Positions 48,227 through 56,792 of a DNA stretch of 64,000 bases are shown one piece after another. The stretch is from Rhodanobacteraceae bacterium. GTDB lineage: Bacteria; Pseudomonadota; Gammaproteobacteria; Xanthomonadales; Rhodanobacteraceae. Within the stretch, counting starts at the first letter, position 1. Each line of letters starts with the position of its first letter. The position numbers were made by a program, and so were the translations under genes. The notes beneath the pieces are model-generated. The model was not told the origin of the DNA and made no database searches. It was given only the letters and a program-made list of their open reading frames with translations. The DNA lies in the NCBI GenBank assembly GCA_009996615.1, contig JAACZU010000003.1:124001-188000 (forward strand). The letters are read 5' to 3'.

Positions 48227-48673
48227 ATGACCATGAAGAGCCTGTCCACACTGCGAAGCGCCGTCGCGGCGCTAGCCCTGCTGGCCGCGATGCCGGCCTC
48301 GGCGGCGAAGGACGCGTACGTGGAGCTGAAAGGCCAGCGCTATGCGATCGAACTGGCCGAGGACGACGCCTCCCGCGCGCATGGCCTGATGGACCGCACG
48401 CAGATGGCGGCGGACCACGGCATGCTGTTCGTGTTCGAGGACGACGCGCCACGCGCGTTCTGGATGAAGAACACGAAGATCGCGCTCGACATGCTGTTCT
48501 TCGACGCCGAGCGCCGGCTGGTCAGCGTGCAGCACGACGTGCCGCCGTGCCGCTTCGATCCGTGTCCGGCCTATTCGAGCGGCGCGCCGGCGCGCTACGT
48601 GCTCGAACTCAACGCCGGCCAGGCGCGGCGGCTGGGCCTGGCGCCGGGCGACGAGCTGCAGATCCATCGCTGA
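48227..48673 (+). CDS. DUF192 family secreted protein
   Basis: 148 residues. The signal peptide ends near PASAAK (residue ~27). The DUF192 core is GLMDRTQMAADHGMLFVFEDDAPRAFWMKNT with ALDMLFFDAERRLVSVQHDVPPC. The fold is known from structural genomics but the function is not. AGGCCGAGGGG precedes the ATG. It overlaps the 3' end of a convergent small gene by 65 bases. Confidence 0.9.
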   Translation: MTMKSLSTLRSAVAALALLAAMPASAAKDAYVELKGQRYAIELAEDDASRAHGLMDRTQMAADHGMLFVFEDDAPRAFWMKNTKIALDMLFFDAERRLVSVQHDVPPCRFDPCPAYSSGAPARYVLELNAGQARRLGLAPGDELQIHR

Positions 48674-48806
48674 GCGGCGGCGCCGCATTCGCGGCGGCCT
48701 CACGTTCGCGCAGGCCGCGCAGGCAGACCAGCCCGGGATGATAGGGCACCAGCGGACCGACCTCCGGATCGAGGCCGGCATCCTCGAGCGGAACGAACAC
48801 GCGCAT
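48609..48806 (-). CDS. Small hypothetical protein with a good ribosome binding site
   Basis: 65 residues: MRVFVPLEDAGLDPEVGPL, then VPYHPGLVCLRGLRE and an Ala/Pro-rich tail. AGGAG lies six bases before the ATG (GCAGGAGCTTGTG then ATG), a near-ideal spacing. The start reads like a compact globular N-terminus rather than a GC-frame artefact. The 3' part overlaps the convergent DUF192 gene, and the Ala/Pro tail may be less constrained. I do not recognise the family. Confidence 0.45.
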   Translation of the reverse strand: MRVFVPLEDAGLDPEVGPLVPYHPGLVCLRGLREREAAANAAPPLSDGSAARRPAPGPAAAPGRR

Positions 48807-48986
48807 CACAAGCTCCTGCTGGGTCGACCAGGCACCAGTGAAGCAACCCGACATGCCGCCGGCGCGACCGCGATATGGCGGAACGGTGACGGTGCGAACG
48901 CTGCGCGCGCCCAGCCTACGCAGGGCGCACTGCCGGCGCCTCGTTAAGACGCTTTGTAGGCTGGACGACCGCAGGTCGGCCGGCGC

Positions 48987-49190
48987 TCAGATCTCGACCA
49001 TCTCGAAGTCGGACTTGGTCACGCCGCAGTCCGGGCAGGTCCAGGTGTCCGGCACGTCTTCCCAGCGGGTGCCCGGCGCGATGCCGTCCGTCGGCCAGCC
49101 TTCGGCCTCGTTGTAGATGAACCCGCACACGACGCACATGAAGGTGCGGAACGGCGCGTCGACGGGAGCGGCGGCGAGGGAATCGGACAT
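48987..49190 (-). CDS. Rubredoxin
   Basis: 67 residues. The two Cys pairs are [16 protein letters not shown] and [13 protein letters not shown], which bind a single iron. The spacing, and the aromatic/Asp-rich core ([15 protein letters not shown]), are canonical. An ~15-residue N-terminal extension precedes it. It carries electrons in the cytosol, for example to alkane hydroxylases or peroxide-reducing enzymes, none of which is in the window. It is divergent from thiE with 72 bases between the starts. Confidence 0.95.
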   Translation of the reverse strand: MSDSLAAAPVDAPFRTFMCVVCGFIYNEAEGWPTDGIAPGTRWEDVPDTWTCPDCGVTKSDFEMVEI

Positions 49191-49262
49191 CGTTCGGAAC
49201 AACCCGGAAAAATCATGGAAAGCGCCGTATTCTCGCAGTTTGCCGACCCACGCGAAAGCTCG

Positions 49263-49904
49263 ATGCCCCATCCCGCCTTTTCCCTGCGCGGCCTGTATGC
49301 GATCAGCGACGGCCCGCGTGCCGACCTCCTCGACGCCTGCGCGGCCGCGCTCGCCGGTGGCGCGGCGATCCTGCAGTACCGCGACAAGAGCGCCGACCAC
49401 GCGCGCCGCCGTGAAGAAGCCGCGGCGCTGCAGGCGCTGTGCGCGCGCCACGGCGTGCCGCTGATCGTGAACGACGACGTCGAACTGGCCGCCGCGGTCG
49501 GCGCCGCCGGCGTGCACCTGGGCGAGGACGACGCCGCGCTGGCCGCGGCGCGCGCACGGCTGGGCGCCGGCGCGATCATCGGCGTGTCGTGCTACGACTC
49601 GCTCGAGCGGGCGCGGCAAATGGCCGCAGCCGGCGCCGACTACCTCGCGTTCGGCGCGTTCTTCGCCTCGCCGACCAAGCCGCATGCGCGCGCCGCGACG
49701 CCGGAGCTGCTGCGCGCCGCGCGCGCGTTCGGCAAGCCGCTGGTGGCGATCGGCGGCATCACGGCCGACAATGCGCCGTCCCTGATCGAGGCCGGCGCCG
49801 ACGCGGTCGCGGTCATCTCGGCGCTGTTCGGCGCGCGCGACGTACATGCCGCCGCGCGCCGCTTCGCCGGCCTCTTCGAACCCATCCAGCGAGCCTCCGC
49901 ATGA
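49263..49904 (+). CDS. thiE: Thiamine-phosphate synthase
   Basis: 213 residues, TIM barrel. [32 protein letters not shown], the PPi-site region [54 protein letters not shown] and [24 protein letters not shown] are all present. It joins HMP-PP and thiazole phosphate to form thiamine phosphate. Its stop overlaps the hemL ATG by four bases; this thiE-hemL coupling is common in Pseudomonas and Lysobacterales. ATG 49263 is used; ATG 49215 is an in-frame alternative. Confidence 0.95.
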   Translation: MPHPAFSLRGLYAISDGPRADLLDACAAALAGGAAILQYRDKSADHARRREEAAALQALCARHGVPLIVNDDVELAAAVGAAGVHLGEDDAALAAARARLGAGAIIGVSCYDSLERARQMAAAGADYLAFGAFFASPTKPHARAATPELLRAARAFGKPLVAIGGITADNAPSLIEAGADAVAVISALFGARDVHAAARRFAGLFEPIQRASA

Positions 49905-51187
49905 CCACCAACCACGAACTGTTCCAGCGCGCCCAATCCCTGCTGCCCGGCGGCGTCAACTCGCCGGTGCGCGCGTTCAAGTCGGTGGGCGGCGAGCCGT
50001 TCTTCACCGCGCGCGCCGACGGCGCGTACCTGTGGGACGTCGAGGGCACGCGCTACATCGACTACGTCGGCTCGTGGGGGCCGATGATCGTCGGCCACAA
50101 CCATCCGGCGGTGCGCGCGGCGGTCGCGCGCGCGATCGAGCACGGCCTGTCGTTCGGCACGCCGTGCCCGGCCGAGGTCACGATGGCCGAGACGATCACG
50201 CGCCTGGTGCCGTCGGTCGAGATGGTGCGCATGGTCAACTCCGGCACCGAGGCGACGATGTCGGCGATCCGCCTCGCGCGCGGCGCGACCGGGCGCAGCA
50301 AGATCGTCAAGTTCGAAGGCTGCTACCACGGCCATGGCGACAGCTTCCTGGTCAAGGCCGGCTCCGGCGCGCTGACCTTCGGCGTGCCGACCTCGCCCGG
50401 CGTGCCGAAGGCGAACGCGGACCTGACCCTGACCCTGCCCTACAACGACCTCGCCGCGGCGCAGGCGCTGTTCGCCGAGCACGGCAGCGACATCGCCGGC
50501 CTGATCATCGAGCCGGTCGCCGGCAACATGAACTGCATCCCGCCAGTGGACGGCTATCTGCAGGGCCTGCGCGCGCTGTGCAGCGAGCACGGCGCTCTGC
50601 TGATCTTCGACGAGGTCATGACCGGCTTCCGCGTCGCGCTCGGCGGCGCGCAGGCCTATTACGGCGTCACGCCGGACCTGTCCACGTTCGGCAAGATCAT
50701 CGGCGGCGGCATGCCGGTCGGCGCCTACGGCGGCCGCCGCGAGCTGATGCAGCAGATCGCGCCGGCCGGCCCGATCTACCAGGCCGGCACGCTCAGCGGC
50801 AATCCGGTCGCGATGGCGGCGGGCCTGGCGATGCTCGAGCTGATCCAGGCGCCGGGCTTCCACGACGAACTGGCGCGCCGCACGCGCCTGCTCTGCGACG
50901 GCCTGCAGGCGGTCGCCGACGAGGCCGGCGTCGCGTTCTCGACGAACCGCGTCGGCGCGATGTTCGGCCTGTTCTTCTCGCGCGAGCAGGTGACCAGCTA
51001 CGCGCAGGCGACCGCCGCCGACGTGGCGCTGTTCAACCGCTTCTTCCACGGCATGCTGAAGCGCGGCGTGTACCTGGCGCCCTCCGCGTTCGAGGCCGGC
51101 TTCGTCTCCAGCGCGCACGACGAGCAGGTCATCGCCGACACGCTCGAAGCGGCGCGCGGCGCGCTGCGCGAGGCCGCCGCGGGCTGA
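49901..51187 (+). CDS. hemL: Glutamate-1-semialdehyde 2,1-aminomutase
   Basis: 428 residues, class III PLP enzyme. The start [20 protein letters not shown] is canonical. [46 protein letters not shown] and the PLP lysine in [15 protein letters not shown] are present. It makes 5-aminolevulinate for haem. It is coupled to thiE; a K+ channel gene follows five bases after the stop. Confidence 0.97.
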   Translation: MTTNHELFQRAQSLLPGGVNSPVRAFKSVGGEPFFTARADGAYLWDVEGTRYIDYVGSWGPMIVGHNHPAVRAAVARAIEHGLSFGTPCPAEVTMAETITRLVPSVEMVRMVNSGTEATMSAIRLARGATGRSKIVKFEGCYHGHGDSFLVKAGSGALTFGVPTSPGVPKANADLTLTLPYNDLAAAQALFAEHGSDIAGLIIEPVAGNMNCIPPVDGYLQGLRALCSEHGALLIFDEVMTGFRVALGGAQAYYGVTPDLSTFGKIIGGGMPVGAYGGRRELMQQIAPAGPIYQAGTLSGNPVAMAAGLAMLELIQAPGFHDELARRTRLLCDGLQAVADEAGVAFSTNRVGAMFGLFFSREQVTSYAQATAADVALFNRFFHGMLKRGVYLAPSAFEAGFVSSAHDEQVIADTLEAARGALREAAAG

Positions 51188-51192
51188 GCCCG

Positions 51193-52074
51193 ATGCACGC
51201 GCCGATCACGACCGCGCGCGAGCGCGACCCCTGGCTGCAGCCGGCCGCACCGTCCGGCTGGCGCCGGCGCGCGTTCGACCTCGTGTTCGGCACCGACACG
51301 CCGGCCGGACGCGCGTTCGACGCCGCGCTGATCATTGCTATCGTCGCCAGCGTGCTGGTGACGATGCTCGACAGCGTGGCCGCGCTGCACGCGCGCTACG
51401 GCGGCCTGCTGCGCGCGGCCGAGTGGGCGTTCACGCTGCTGTTCGGTGCCGAATACCTGCTGCGCCTGCTGGTCGTGCGGCGGCCGCTGCGCTACGCGCG
51501 CAGCTTCTTCGGCGGGGTCGACCTGCTCGCCGTGCTGCCGTCGATCGTCAGCCTCGTGCTGACCGGCACCGAGCAGCTGATCGGCATCCGCGCGCTGCGC
51601 ATCCTGCGCGTGTTCCGCGTGCTCAAGCTGGCGCGCTACGTCGGCGCGGCCGAGCAGATGCGCACGGCGCTCGTGCGCAGCCGGCGCAAGATCTTCGTGT
51701 TCATCACGACGATGCTGGTGCTGATCTCGGTGTTCGGCGCGATCATGTACCTGGTCGAAGGCCCCGAGCACGGCTTCACCAGCATCCCGCGCGCGATGTA
51801 CTGGGCCACCGTGACGATGGCGACGGTCGGCTTCGGCGACCTCACGCCCGGTACCGCGCTCGGCCAGTTCATCACGACGATCATGATCCTGATCGGCTAC
51901 GGCATCATCGCGGTGCCGACCGGCATCTACGCGGCCGAACTCACCAGCACGCTGACCCATGCGCGCCTGGCGCGCCGCTGCGAGGCCTGCGGCACGCGCG
52001 GCCACGACGCGGAGGCACGCTTCTGCCGCCAGTGCGGCGCGGCGCTGCCTTCCGAAACGGATGCAGGCGCCTGA
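51193..52074 (+). CDS. Voltage-gated potassium channel-like protein with C-terminal zinc ribbon
   Basis: 293 residues. Six TM segments in the Kv layout. S4 carries regular Arg residues (IRALRILRVFRVLKLARYV). The pore has ATVTMATVGFGDLTP with selectivity filter TVGFGD at 211-216. After S6 a short tail ends in CEACGTRGHDAEARFCRQCG, four Cys that form a zinc-ribbon. K+ selectivity is a family inference. It follows hemL by five bases, so it may be cotranscribed. Confidence 0.9.
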   Translation: MHAPITTARERDPWLQPAAPSGWRRRAFDLVFGTDTPAGRAFDAALIIAIVASVLVTMLDSVAALHARYGGLLRAAEWAFTLLFGAEYLLRLLVVRRPLRYARSFFGGVDLLAVLPSIVSLVLTGTEQLIGIRALRILRVFRVLKLARYVGAAEQMRTALVRSRRKIFVFITTMLVLISVFGAIMYLVEGPEHGFTSIPRAMYWATVTMATVGFGDLTPGTALGQFITTIMILIGYGIIAVPTGIYAAELTSTLTHARLARRCEACGTRGHDAEARFCRQCGAALPSETDAGA

Positions 52075-52077
52075 CGC

Positions 52078-52761
52078 TCAGGGCACGAGCGGGCACACCG
52101 ACTGCCCGACCGTCGTCGCGGTGAGCTGTTCGGCGTAGGCGGCGCTGGCGGTTGCATCGAGCTGCGGGTGCAACTGCGGCTCGACCAGGCCCGGCAGCAG
52201 GCCGCACAGCGCGCCGCCGCTGGCGCTCAGCGCGTAGCTGCTGGTCACGCCGGCCTGCACCAGCGCGCTCGCATGGACGCCGCTGTTGCCGTCCGGATCG
52301 AGCACGTAGGCCGGCGCGAACGCGAACGTGATGTTGCTCAGCACCAGCGTGCACGTGCCGAAGGCTGCCGAGGACACTGGCACCTGCACCGTGTCGGCCG
52401 AGCCCGCGCCGCTGAAGATGCCGGTGGCGAAATCGCCGCTGAAGGTGCCGGCGTGGGTCGTGACCGGGCAGCCCGGTACCGCCCCCGGGCAGGCCGGCGT
52501 CGTGCAGGCTGTGTAGGCGACCGAACCGAACCCCGGCAGCGTGACAGTGCCGCCGCTCGGCGGCACGCAACCGGTCTGGCCATCGACGCCGCTACGCAAC
52601 AGGTCGAGGAACTGCGGCTTGGTCAGCGCCGCCGACCAGCAGGTTTCGAACCCGTTGTGCGTGACGAGGTCGCCCACGCTCTGCGCCGAGATCAGCGGCG
52701 ATGCGCCCGCCAGCATCACCACAGCCCCCAGGATGTCCCGCCGAAGCACGCGCGCCGCCAT
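52078..52761 (-). CDS. Secreted protein of unknown function, Cys-rich
   Basis: 227 residues from ATG 52761. The signal peptide ends near ISAQ (residue ~27). The mature part starts with VGDLVTHNGFETCW and has ten Cys (for example TACTTPACPGAVPGC), suggesting disulphides. The NGFE segment resembles a motif I associate with Lysobacterales secreted proteins. No catalytic site is apparent. Its stop is four bases from the end of the convergent channel gene. Confidence 0.72.
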   Translation of the reverse strand: MAARVLRRDILGAVVMLAGASPLISAQSVGDLVTHNGFETCWSAALTKPQFLDLLRSGVDGQTGCVPPSGGTVTLPGFGSVAYTACTTPACPGAVPGCPVTTHAGTFSGDFATGIFSGAGSADTVQVPVSSAAFGTCTLVLSNITFAFAPAYVLDPDGNSGVHASALVQAGVTSSYALSASGGALCGLLPGLVEPQLHPQLDATASAAYAEQLTATTVGQSVCPLVP

Positions 52762-52955
52762 TGCCTTCCTCAAGTAATCGGACCGCGGCGACTCTAGCAG
52801 AACGGCGAGAACGCGCATTCCTGTACTTTTTCGACCCAGCGCCCGCCCGTCTCCTTGCCAGCGAAGGATGCGCCGGCAGCGTCGATGCCCCTGCGCGATG
52901 ATCGAAAACCCTGCGCAACGGGCTTACACATGGATCGGTTTACTATCGGCGCCGA

Positions 52956-53120
52956 GTGCCGGCCGCGCCAAAGCTGCACGCGGCGATGCGCACGCTGTGG
53001 CACGGCCACATCATGCACACGCGCGCCTATGCGATGGCGGTCAAGGCCGGCGATGCCGCCGCCGCGAAGCGCGCGGCCGACGAGGTCGTCGCCAACGCCA
53101 AGGCTAATGCCACTCGTCAC
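52956..53120 (+). pseudogene. Remnant of a small helical secreted protein
   Basis: A frame of about 50 residues (KLHAAMRTLWHGHIMHTRAY, then AMAVKAGDAAAAKRAADEVVANAKANA) looks like the middle of a four-helix protein with a 'LW..H..wTR.y.....GD..AA..A...VVANA' pattern. It has no signal peptide and no C-terminal half: similarity ends where the sequence becomes palindromic repeat. The gap 52762-53254 holds only this remnant and the palindrome at 53153-53243. Confidence 0.4.
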
Positions 53121-53152
53121 GTCTCATGGCTCACGTCTCCAAAAGCGGCATG

Positions 53153-53243
53153 CAGGGTGGGCCGCAGCCGCGCAGCGGCGAGTCCCACCGCCCGCACGCA
53201 ACGACGGTGGGACTCGCGCCTTTGGCGCTGCGCCCCACCCTAC
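53153..53243. repeat. ~90-bp palindromic repeat before the SDR gene end
   Basis: Inner perfect 13-bp arms GCGAGTCCCACCG (53178-53190) and CGGTGGGACTCGC (53205-53217) around a 14-base loop. Outer arms GGGTGGGCCGCAGC and GCTGCGCCCCACCC pair with one mismatch. The same core occurs at 48160-48204. Confidence 0.8.
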
Positions 53244-53254
53244 GCACTCCCCTC

Positions 53255-54076
53255 TCACGGCTCCAAGAACAGGTCGGGCAGCAACGGCTGCACCGGGTCC
53301 ACCGCGTACGGCGCGAAATCGCTGATGCCGGCCTCGCGCAGCACCGTCTCGTCGATCAGGAAGTGCCCGGCGAAACCGGCCGCCGGCCGGGTCAGCACCG
53401 CATGTGCGGCATCCGCGACGATCGCCGGCGTGCGGCAGCGCTCGAGCGCGACGCCGGGGATCATGTTCAGCGCGTCGGTCGCGATGATCGTGCGCGGCCA
53501 CAGCGCATTGACGGCGACGCCGCGCGGGCCGAACTCGCCGGCGAGGCCCAGCGTGACGAAGCTCATGCCCATCTTGGCCAGCGTGTAGCCGGTGTGCGGC
53601 GCCCACCATTTCGGATCGAGCGAGGGCGGCGGCGCCAGGCTCAGGATGTGCGGGTTCGGTGCCTTGAGCAGATGCGGCAGGCACGCCTGCGCGCACAGGA
53701 ACGTGCCGCGCGCATTGACCTGCTGCATCAGATCGAAGCGCTTCATCGGCGTGTCGAGCGCGCCGGCCAGCCAGATCGCGCTGGCGTTGTTGACCAGGAT
53801 GTCGAGGCCGCCGAACGCGTCGACCGTGGCCGCCACGGCCGCCTGCACGACCTCCTCGTCGCGGATGTCGCACTTGAGCGCCAGCGCCTTGCCGCCGGCC
53901 GCCTCGACCGCCGCCGCCGCGGTGTGGATCGTGCCGGGGAGCTTCGGGTTCGGCACGCCGCTCTTGGCCGCGATCGCGACGTTGGCGCCGTCGCGCGCGG
54001 CGCGCAGCGCGATCGCGAGGCCGATCCCGCGCGAGGCGCCGGTGATGAACAGGGTCTTGCCGGACAGGGTGGCCAT
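53255..54076 (-). CDS. Short-chain dehydrogenase/reductase (HSDL2-like)
   Basis: 273 residues. The NAD(P) motif is TGASRGIGLAIA near residues 11-22, then LVNNASAIWLAG (NNAG variant) and Y-x-x-x-K in YTLAKMGM. The PNPKLPGTIHTAA block and the long GDGL-like tail are typical of the SDR subgroup related to human HSDL2. The substrate is unknown. The catalytic Ser position reads ILSLAPPPS. It lies downstream of the aminotransferase on the same strand, behind a repeat-rich 178-base gap. Confidence 0.88.
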   Translation of the reverse strand: MATLSGKTLFITGASRGIGLAIALRAARDGANVAIAAKSGVPNPKLPGTIHTAAAAVEAAGGKALALKCDIRDEEVVQAAVAATVDAFGGLDILVNNASAIWLAGALDTPMKRFDLMQQVNARGTFLCAQACLPHLLKAPNPHILSLAPPPSLDPKWWAPHTGYTLAKMGMSFVTLGLAGEFGPRGVAVNALWPRTIIATDALNMIPGVALERCRTPAIVADAAHAVLTRPAAGFAGHFLIDETVLREAGISDFAPYAVDPVQPLLPDLFLEP

Positions 54077-54104
54077 ACGCACCTCGCGGGTCTGCGTTTG
54101 CTTG

Positions 54105-54240
54105 AAGCCCCTCTCCCACCGGGAGAGGGGTTGGGGCGAAGCATGACATCCAATTCTTGGTGTGCCTGTGATTCTTCGCTTGGCCCGAACCCTCATCCGG
54201 CCCTTCGGGCCACCTTCTCCCGGAGGGAGAACGAAAATCC
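54105..54240. repeat. REP-like hairpin string between SDR and aminotransferase genes
   Basis: CCCCTCTCCC-acc-GGGAGAGGGG (54108-54130), GGCCC-ttc-GGGCC and TTCTCCC-gga-GGGAGAA lie in a row, with ACCCTCATCC next to them. This is the same style of element as the one inserted in mpl (57694-57788). Confidence 0.8.
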
Positions 54241-54254
54241 GCTAATGCGGCCGC

Positions 54255-55505
54255 TCAGGAACCGCCGCGCGCATGCTCGCGCACAAACGCTGCCAGCGCA
54301 GCGCGCAGCCGCTTGAGCCCCTCGGCCACGTCGGCATCGGTGATGTTCAGCGGCGGCACCAGACGCAGCACATCGGGACCGGCCTGCAGCAGCAGCAGGC
54401 CGTGCGCGGCGGCGGCATCGAGGATCGCGCCGGCCTGGCCCTGGTATGCCTCGGCCAGCACCGCGCCGAGCATCAGGCCGCGGCCGCGTACCTGCGTGAA
54501 CAGGCCGAGTTCGGCGCCGATCGCCGCGAGCCCTTCGCGCAGCGCCTGCGCCTGGCGCGCGACGTTGGCGAGCAGTTCGGGCGAGCCGAGCTTGCGCAGC
54601 GCGACGCGCGCGACCGCGGCGGCGAGCGGGTTGCCGCCGAAGGTGGTGCCGTGCGCGCCGAACTGCATGACCTCGGCGACCTTCGGCCCGGCCAGCATCG
54701 CGCCGATCGGGAAGCCGCAGCCGAGCGCCTTGGCCAGCGTCACGATGTCCGGCACGACGCCGTCCTGCACGTGCGCGAACAGCGTGCCGGTGCGGCCCAT
54801 GCCGCACTGGATCTCGTCGAGCACGAGCAGCGCGCCATGCGCGTCGCACAGCTCACGCACGCGTGCGAGGAAACCCGGCGCGGCCGGCAGCACGCCGCCC
54901 TCGCCCTGCACGGGTTCGAGCAGCACCGCGGCGACGTCGCCGGGCGCGAGCGCGGCGGCCAGCGCCTCGGCATCGTTGAACGGGACGTGGCGGAAGCCGG
55001 CCGGCAGCGGCTCGTAGCCGGCCTGGTATTTCGGCTGCGCGGTCGCGGTGACGGTCGCGAGCGTGCGGCCGTGGAACGAGCCGTGGCAGGTTACGATCAC
55101 GCGGTGCTGCGGCGCGCGGCCGTGCGTCGCCGCCCACTTGCGCACGAGCTTGATCGCGGCCTCGTTCGCCTCGGCGCCGGAGTTGCACAGGAACACGCGC
55201 TCGGCGAAGCCGGAGGCGGTGACCAGTTCCTCGGCCAGGCGCAGCGGCGGCTCGGTGTAGAACACGTTGCTCGCGTGCCAGAGCTTGTGCGCCTGCTCCG
55301 TCAGCGCGGCGACCAGGTCCGGATCGCAGTGGCCGAGCGCGTTGACCGCGATGCCGGCGCCGAAGTCGACGTAGTCGCGGCCGTCGCGATCCCACACGCG
55401 CGCGCCCTCGCCGCGCTCGAGTACGAGTTCACGCGGGCGGTACACCGGCAGCCAGTAGCGCTGACCGAGCGCAAGCAAATCAGTTGTAGTCGGCGTCGCA
55501 TCCAT
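54255..55505 (-). CDS. Acetylornithine/succinyldiaminopimelate-type aminotransferase
   Basis: 416 residues, class III PLP aminotransferase. LVLERGEGARVWDRDGRDYVDFGAGIAVNALGH at the start, NSGAEANEAAIKLVRKW, FHGRTLATVTATAQ, LDEIQCGMGRTGTLF and the PLP lysine in LAKALGCGFPIGAM. This is the ArgD/AstC group; it interconverts N-acetylglutamate semialdehyde and N-acetylornithine (arginine synthesis) or the succinylated forms. No other arg or ast gene is in the window, so ArgD versus AstC cannot be decided. It lies 115 bases downstream of gloA. Confidence 0.92.
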   Translation of the reverse strand: MDATPTTTDLLALGQRYWLPVYRPRELVLERGEGARVWDRDGRDYVDFGAGIAVNALGHCDPDLVAALTEQAHKLWHASNVFYTEPPLRLAEELVTASGFAERVFLCNSGAEANEAAIKLVRKWAATHGRAPQHRVIVTCHGSFHGRTLATVTATAQPKYQAGYEPLPAGFRHVPFNDAEALAAALAPGDVAAVLLEPVQGEGGVLPAAPGFLARVRELCDAHGALLVLDEIQCGMGRTGTLFAHVQDGVVPDIVTLAKALGCGFPIGAMLAGPKVAEVMQFGAHGTTFGGNPLAAAVARVALRKLGSPELLANVARQAQALREGLAAIGAELGLFTQVRGRGLMLGAVLAEAYQGQAGAILDAAAAHGLLLLQAGPDVLRLVPPLNITDADVAEGLKRLRAALAAFVREHARGGS

Positions 55506-55620
55506 GGGTGAGGCTCTTGATTGAAAAGTGCGGCCACGGATGGCCGCGTTGGACTGCCCGACTGCCTCAGTCCGGAACGCCCGCGCAAGACGTCAGGTTA
55601 CGGCGATCAGGGACGATCGC

Positions 55621-56043
55621 TCACCATACGCCCGTGTTCGGCATCGACGCCCACGGCTCGGCCGGCGGCAGCGGCGCGCCCTTTTGCAGCAGTTCGATCG
55701 AGATCAGGTCCGGCGAGCGCACGAACGCCATGTGGCCGTCGCGCGGCGGGCGGTTGATCGTGACGCCCATCGCCTGCAGGTGCGCGCAGGTCGCGTAGAT
55801 GTCGTCGACCGCGAACGCGAGATGGCCGAAGTTGCGCGCGCTGCCGTAGTCCTCGTCCGAGCCCCAGTTGTGGGTCAGCTCGACCTCGGCCTCGGGGCTT
55901 TCGGGCGCGGCCAGGTAGATCAGCGTGAACTTGCCGGCCGCGCTGTCCATGCGGCGCACCTCGCGCAGGCCGAGGCCGTCGCAGAAGAAGCGCAGGCTGG
56001 CGTCGACGTCGCGGACGCGGACCATCGTGTGCAGGTATTTCAT
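55621..56043 (-). CDS. gloA: Lactoylglutathione lyase (glyoxalase I), VOC family
   Basis: 140 residues from ATG 56043. One VOC domain with the four metal ligands visible: His in KYLHTMVRV, Glu in [11 protein letters not shown], His in FGHLAFAV and Glu in LISIELLQ. It converts the methylglyoxal-glutathione adduct to S-lactoylglutathione. The [19 protein letters not shown] block is typical of GloA. ATG 56079 is an in-frame alternative. It lies downstream of the LON-domain gene and ahead of the aminotransferase on the same strand. Confidence 0.92.
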   Translation of the reverse strand: MKYLHTMVRVRDVDASLRFFCDGLGLREVRRMDSAAGKFTLIYLAAPESPEAEVELTHNWGSDEDYGSARNFGHLAFAVDDIYATCAHLQAMGVTINRPPRDGHMAFVRSPDLISIELLQKGAPLPPAEPWASMPNTGVW

Positions 56044-56171
56044 CGTTTCACCTTCGAACGAAAAAGAACGTTTTGACATGCATCGACGCGGACGGGCATG
56101 GACCGGGCAAAGCCGAATCCGCGATCGATCCGTGCTCGTCGGCGCTCATCCACGTCGCGATGCTCCGGGCT

Positions 56172-56762
56172 TCAGCCGCGCTGGAAGCGCGGCAGGTAGT
56201 GCGCGAGCTGCGCCAGGCGCTGCAGCGGGTCGGTCATTTCCAGCAGGTGCTGCTTCTCCGGCTGCGCCAGCGGCAGCAGCTCGGCGAGGCGGAAGCCGAC
56301 CCAGCTCGCATCGTCCAGGCGCGCGCGCTCGACCTGCGCGTAAACGCCATCGAGCTGCTCGAGCAGGCGTTCGAGGATCGTCGCCAGCAGGCCGTGTTCG
56401 GGCGGCACCGGCAGCTGCGGCTCGTCCGGCCACAGCCGCGCCTGGCCGAGCAGCAGGCCGTTGTCGCGTACGCGCGTGGACGCAACCTGGAAGCGGCCGC
56501 CGCCTTCGGCGCTGATGCCAAGCAGGCCGTCCGGCAACGTGTAGAAATCGGTGATGCGCGCGAGCGTGCCGACCGTGGCCGGCCGCGCCGGCGCGCCGAC
56601 CTCCTCGCCTTCGAGGATCAGGCACACGCCGAACGGAGCGTCGCGGCGCGCGCTCTCGCGCACGAGGTCGAGGTAGCGCGGCTCGAAGATGCGCAGCGTG
56701 AGCGGGCCGCCCGGAAACAGCACGGTCGCCAGCGGAAACAGCGGAAGCTCGGTCGATGCCAC
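56172..56762 (-). CDS. LON N-terminal substrate-binding domain protein
   Basis: 196 residues, only the Lon N domain; the ATPase and protease parts are absent, so it is not a protease. TELPLFPLATVLFPGGPLTLRIFEPRY is the hallmark, with FGVCLILEGEEVG and GGGRFQV following. Such YcgP/cereblon-like single-domain proteins are widespread, of unknown function. It lies 30 bases after mpl, as part of a run with the membrane protein and mpl. Confidence 0.92.
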   Translation of the reverse strand: MASTELPLFPLATVLFPGGPLTLRIFEPRYLDLVRESARRDAPFGVCLILEGEEVGAPARPATVGTLARITDFYTLPDGLLGISAEGGGRFQVASTRVRDNGLLLGQARLWPDEPQLPVPPEHGLLATILERLLEQLDGVYAQVERARLDDASWVGFRLAELLPLAQPEKQHLLEMTDPLQRLAQLAHYLPRFQRG

Positions 56763-56792
56763 GGCGGCAGTGTAGCGCGACAGGCGCGCCGC

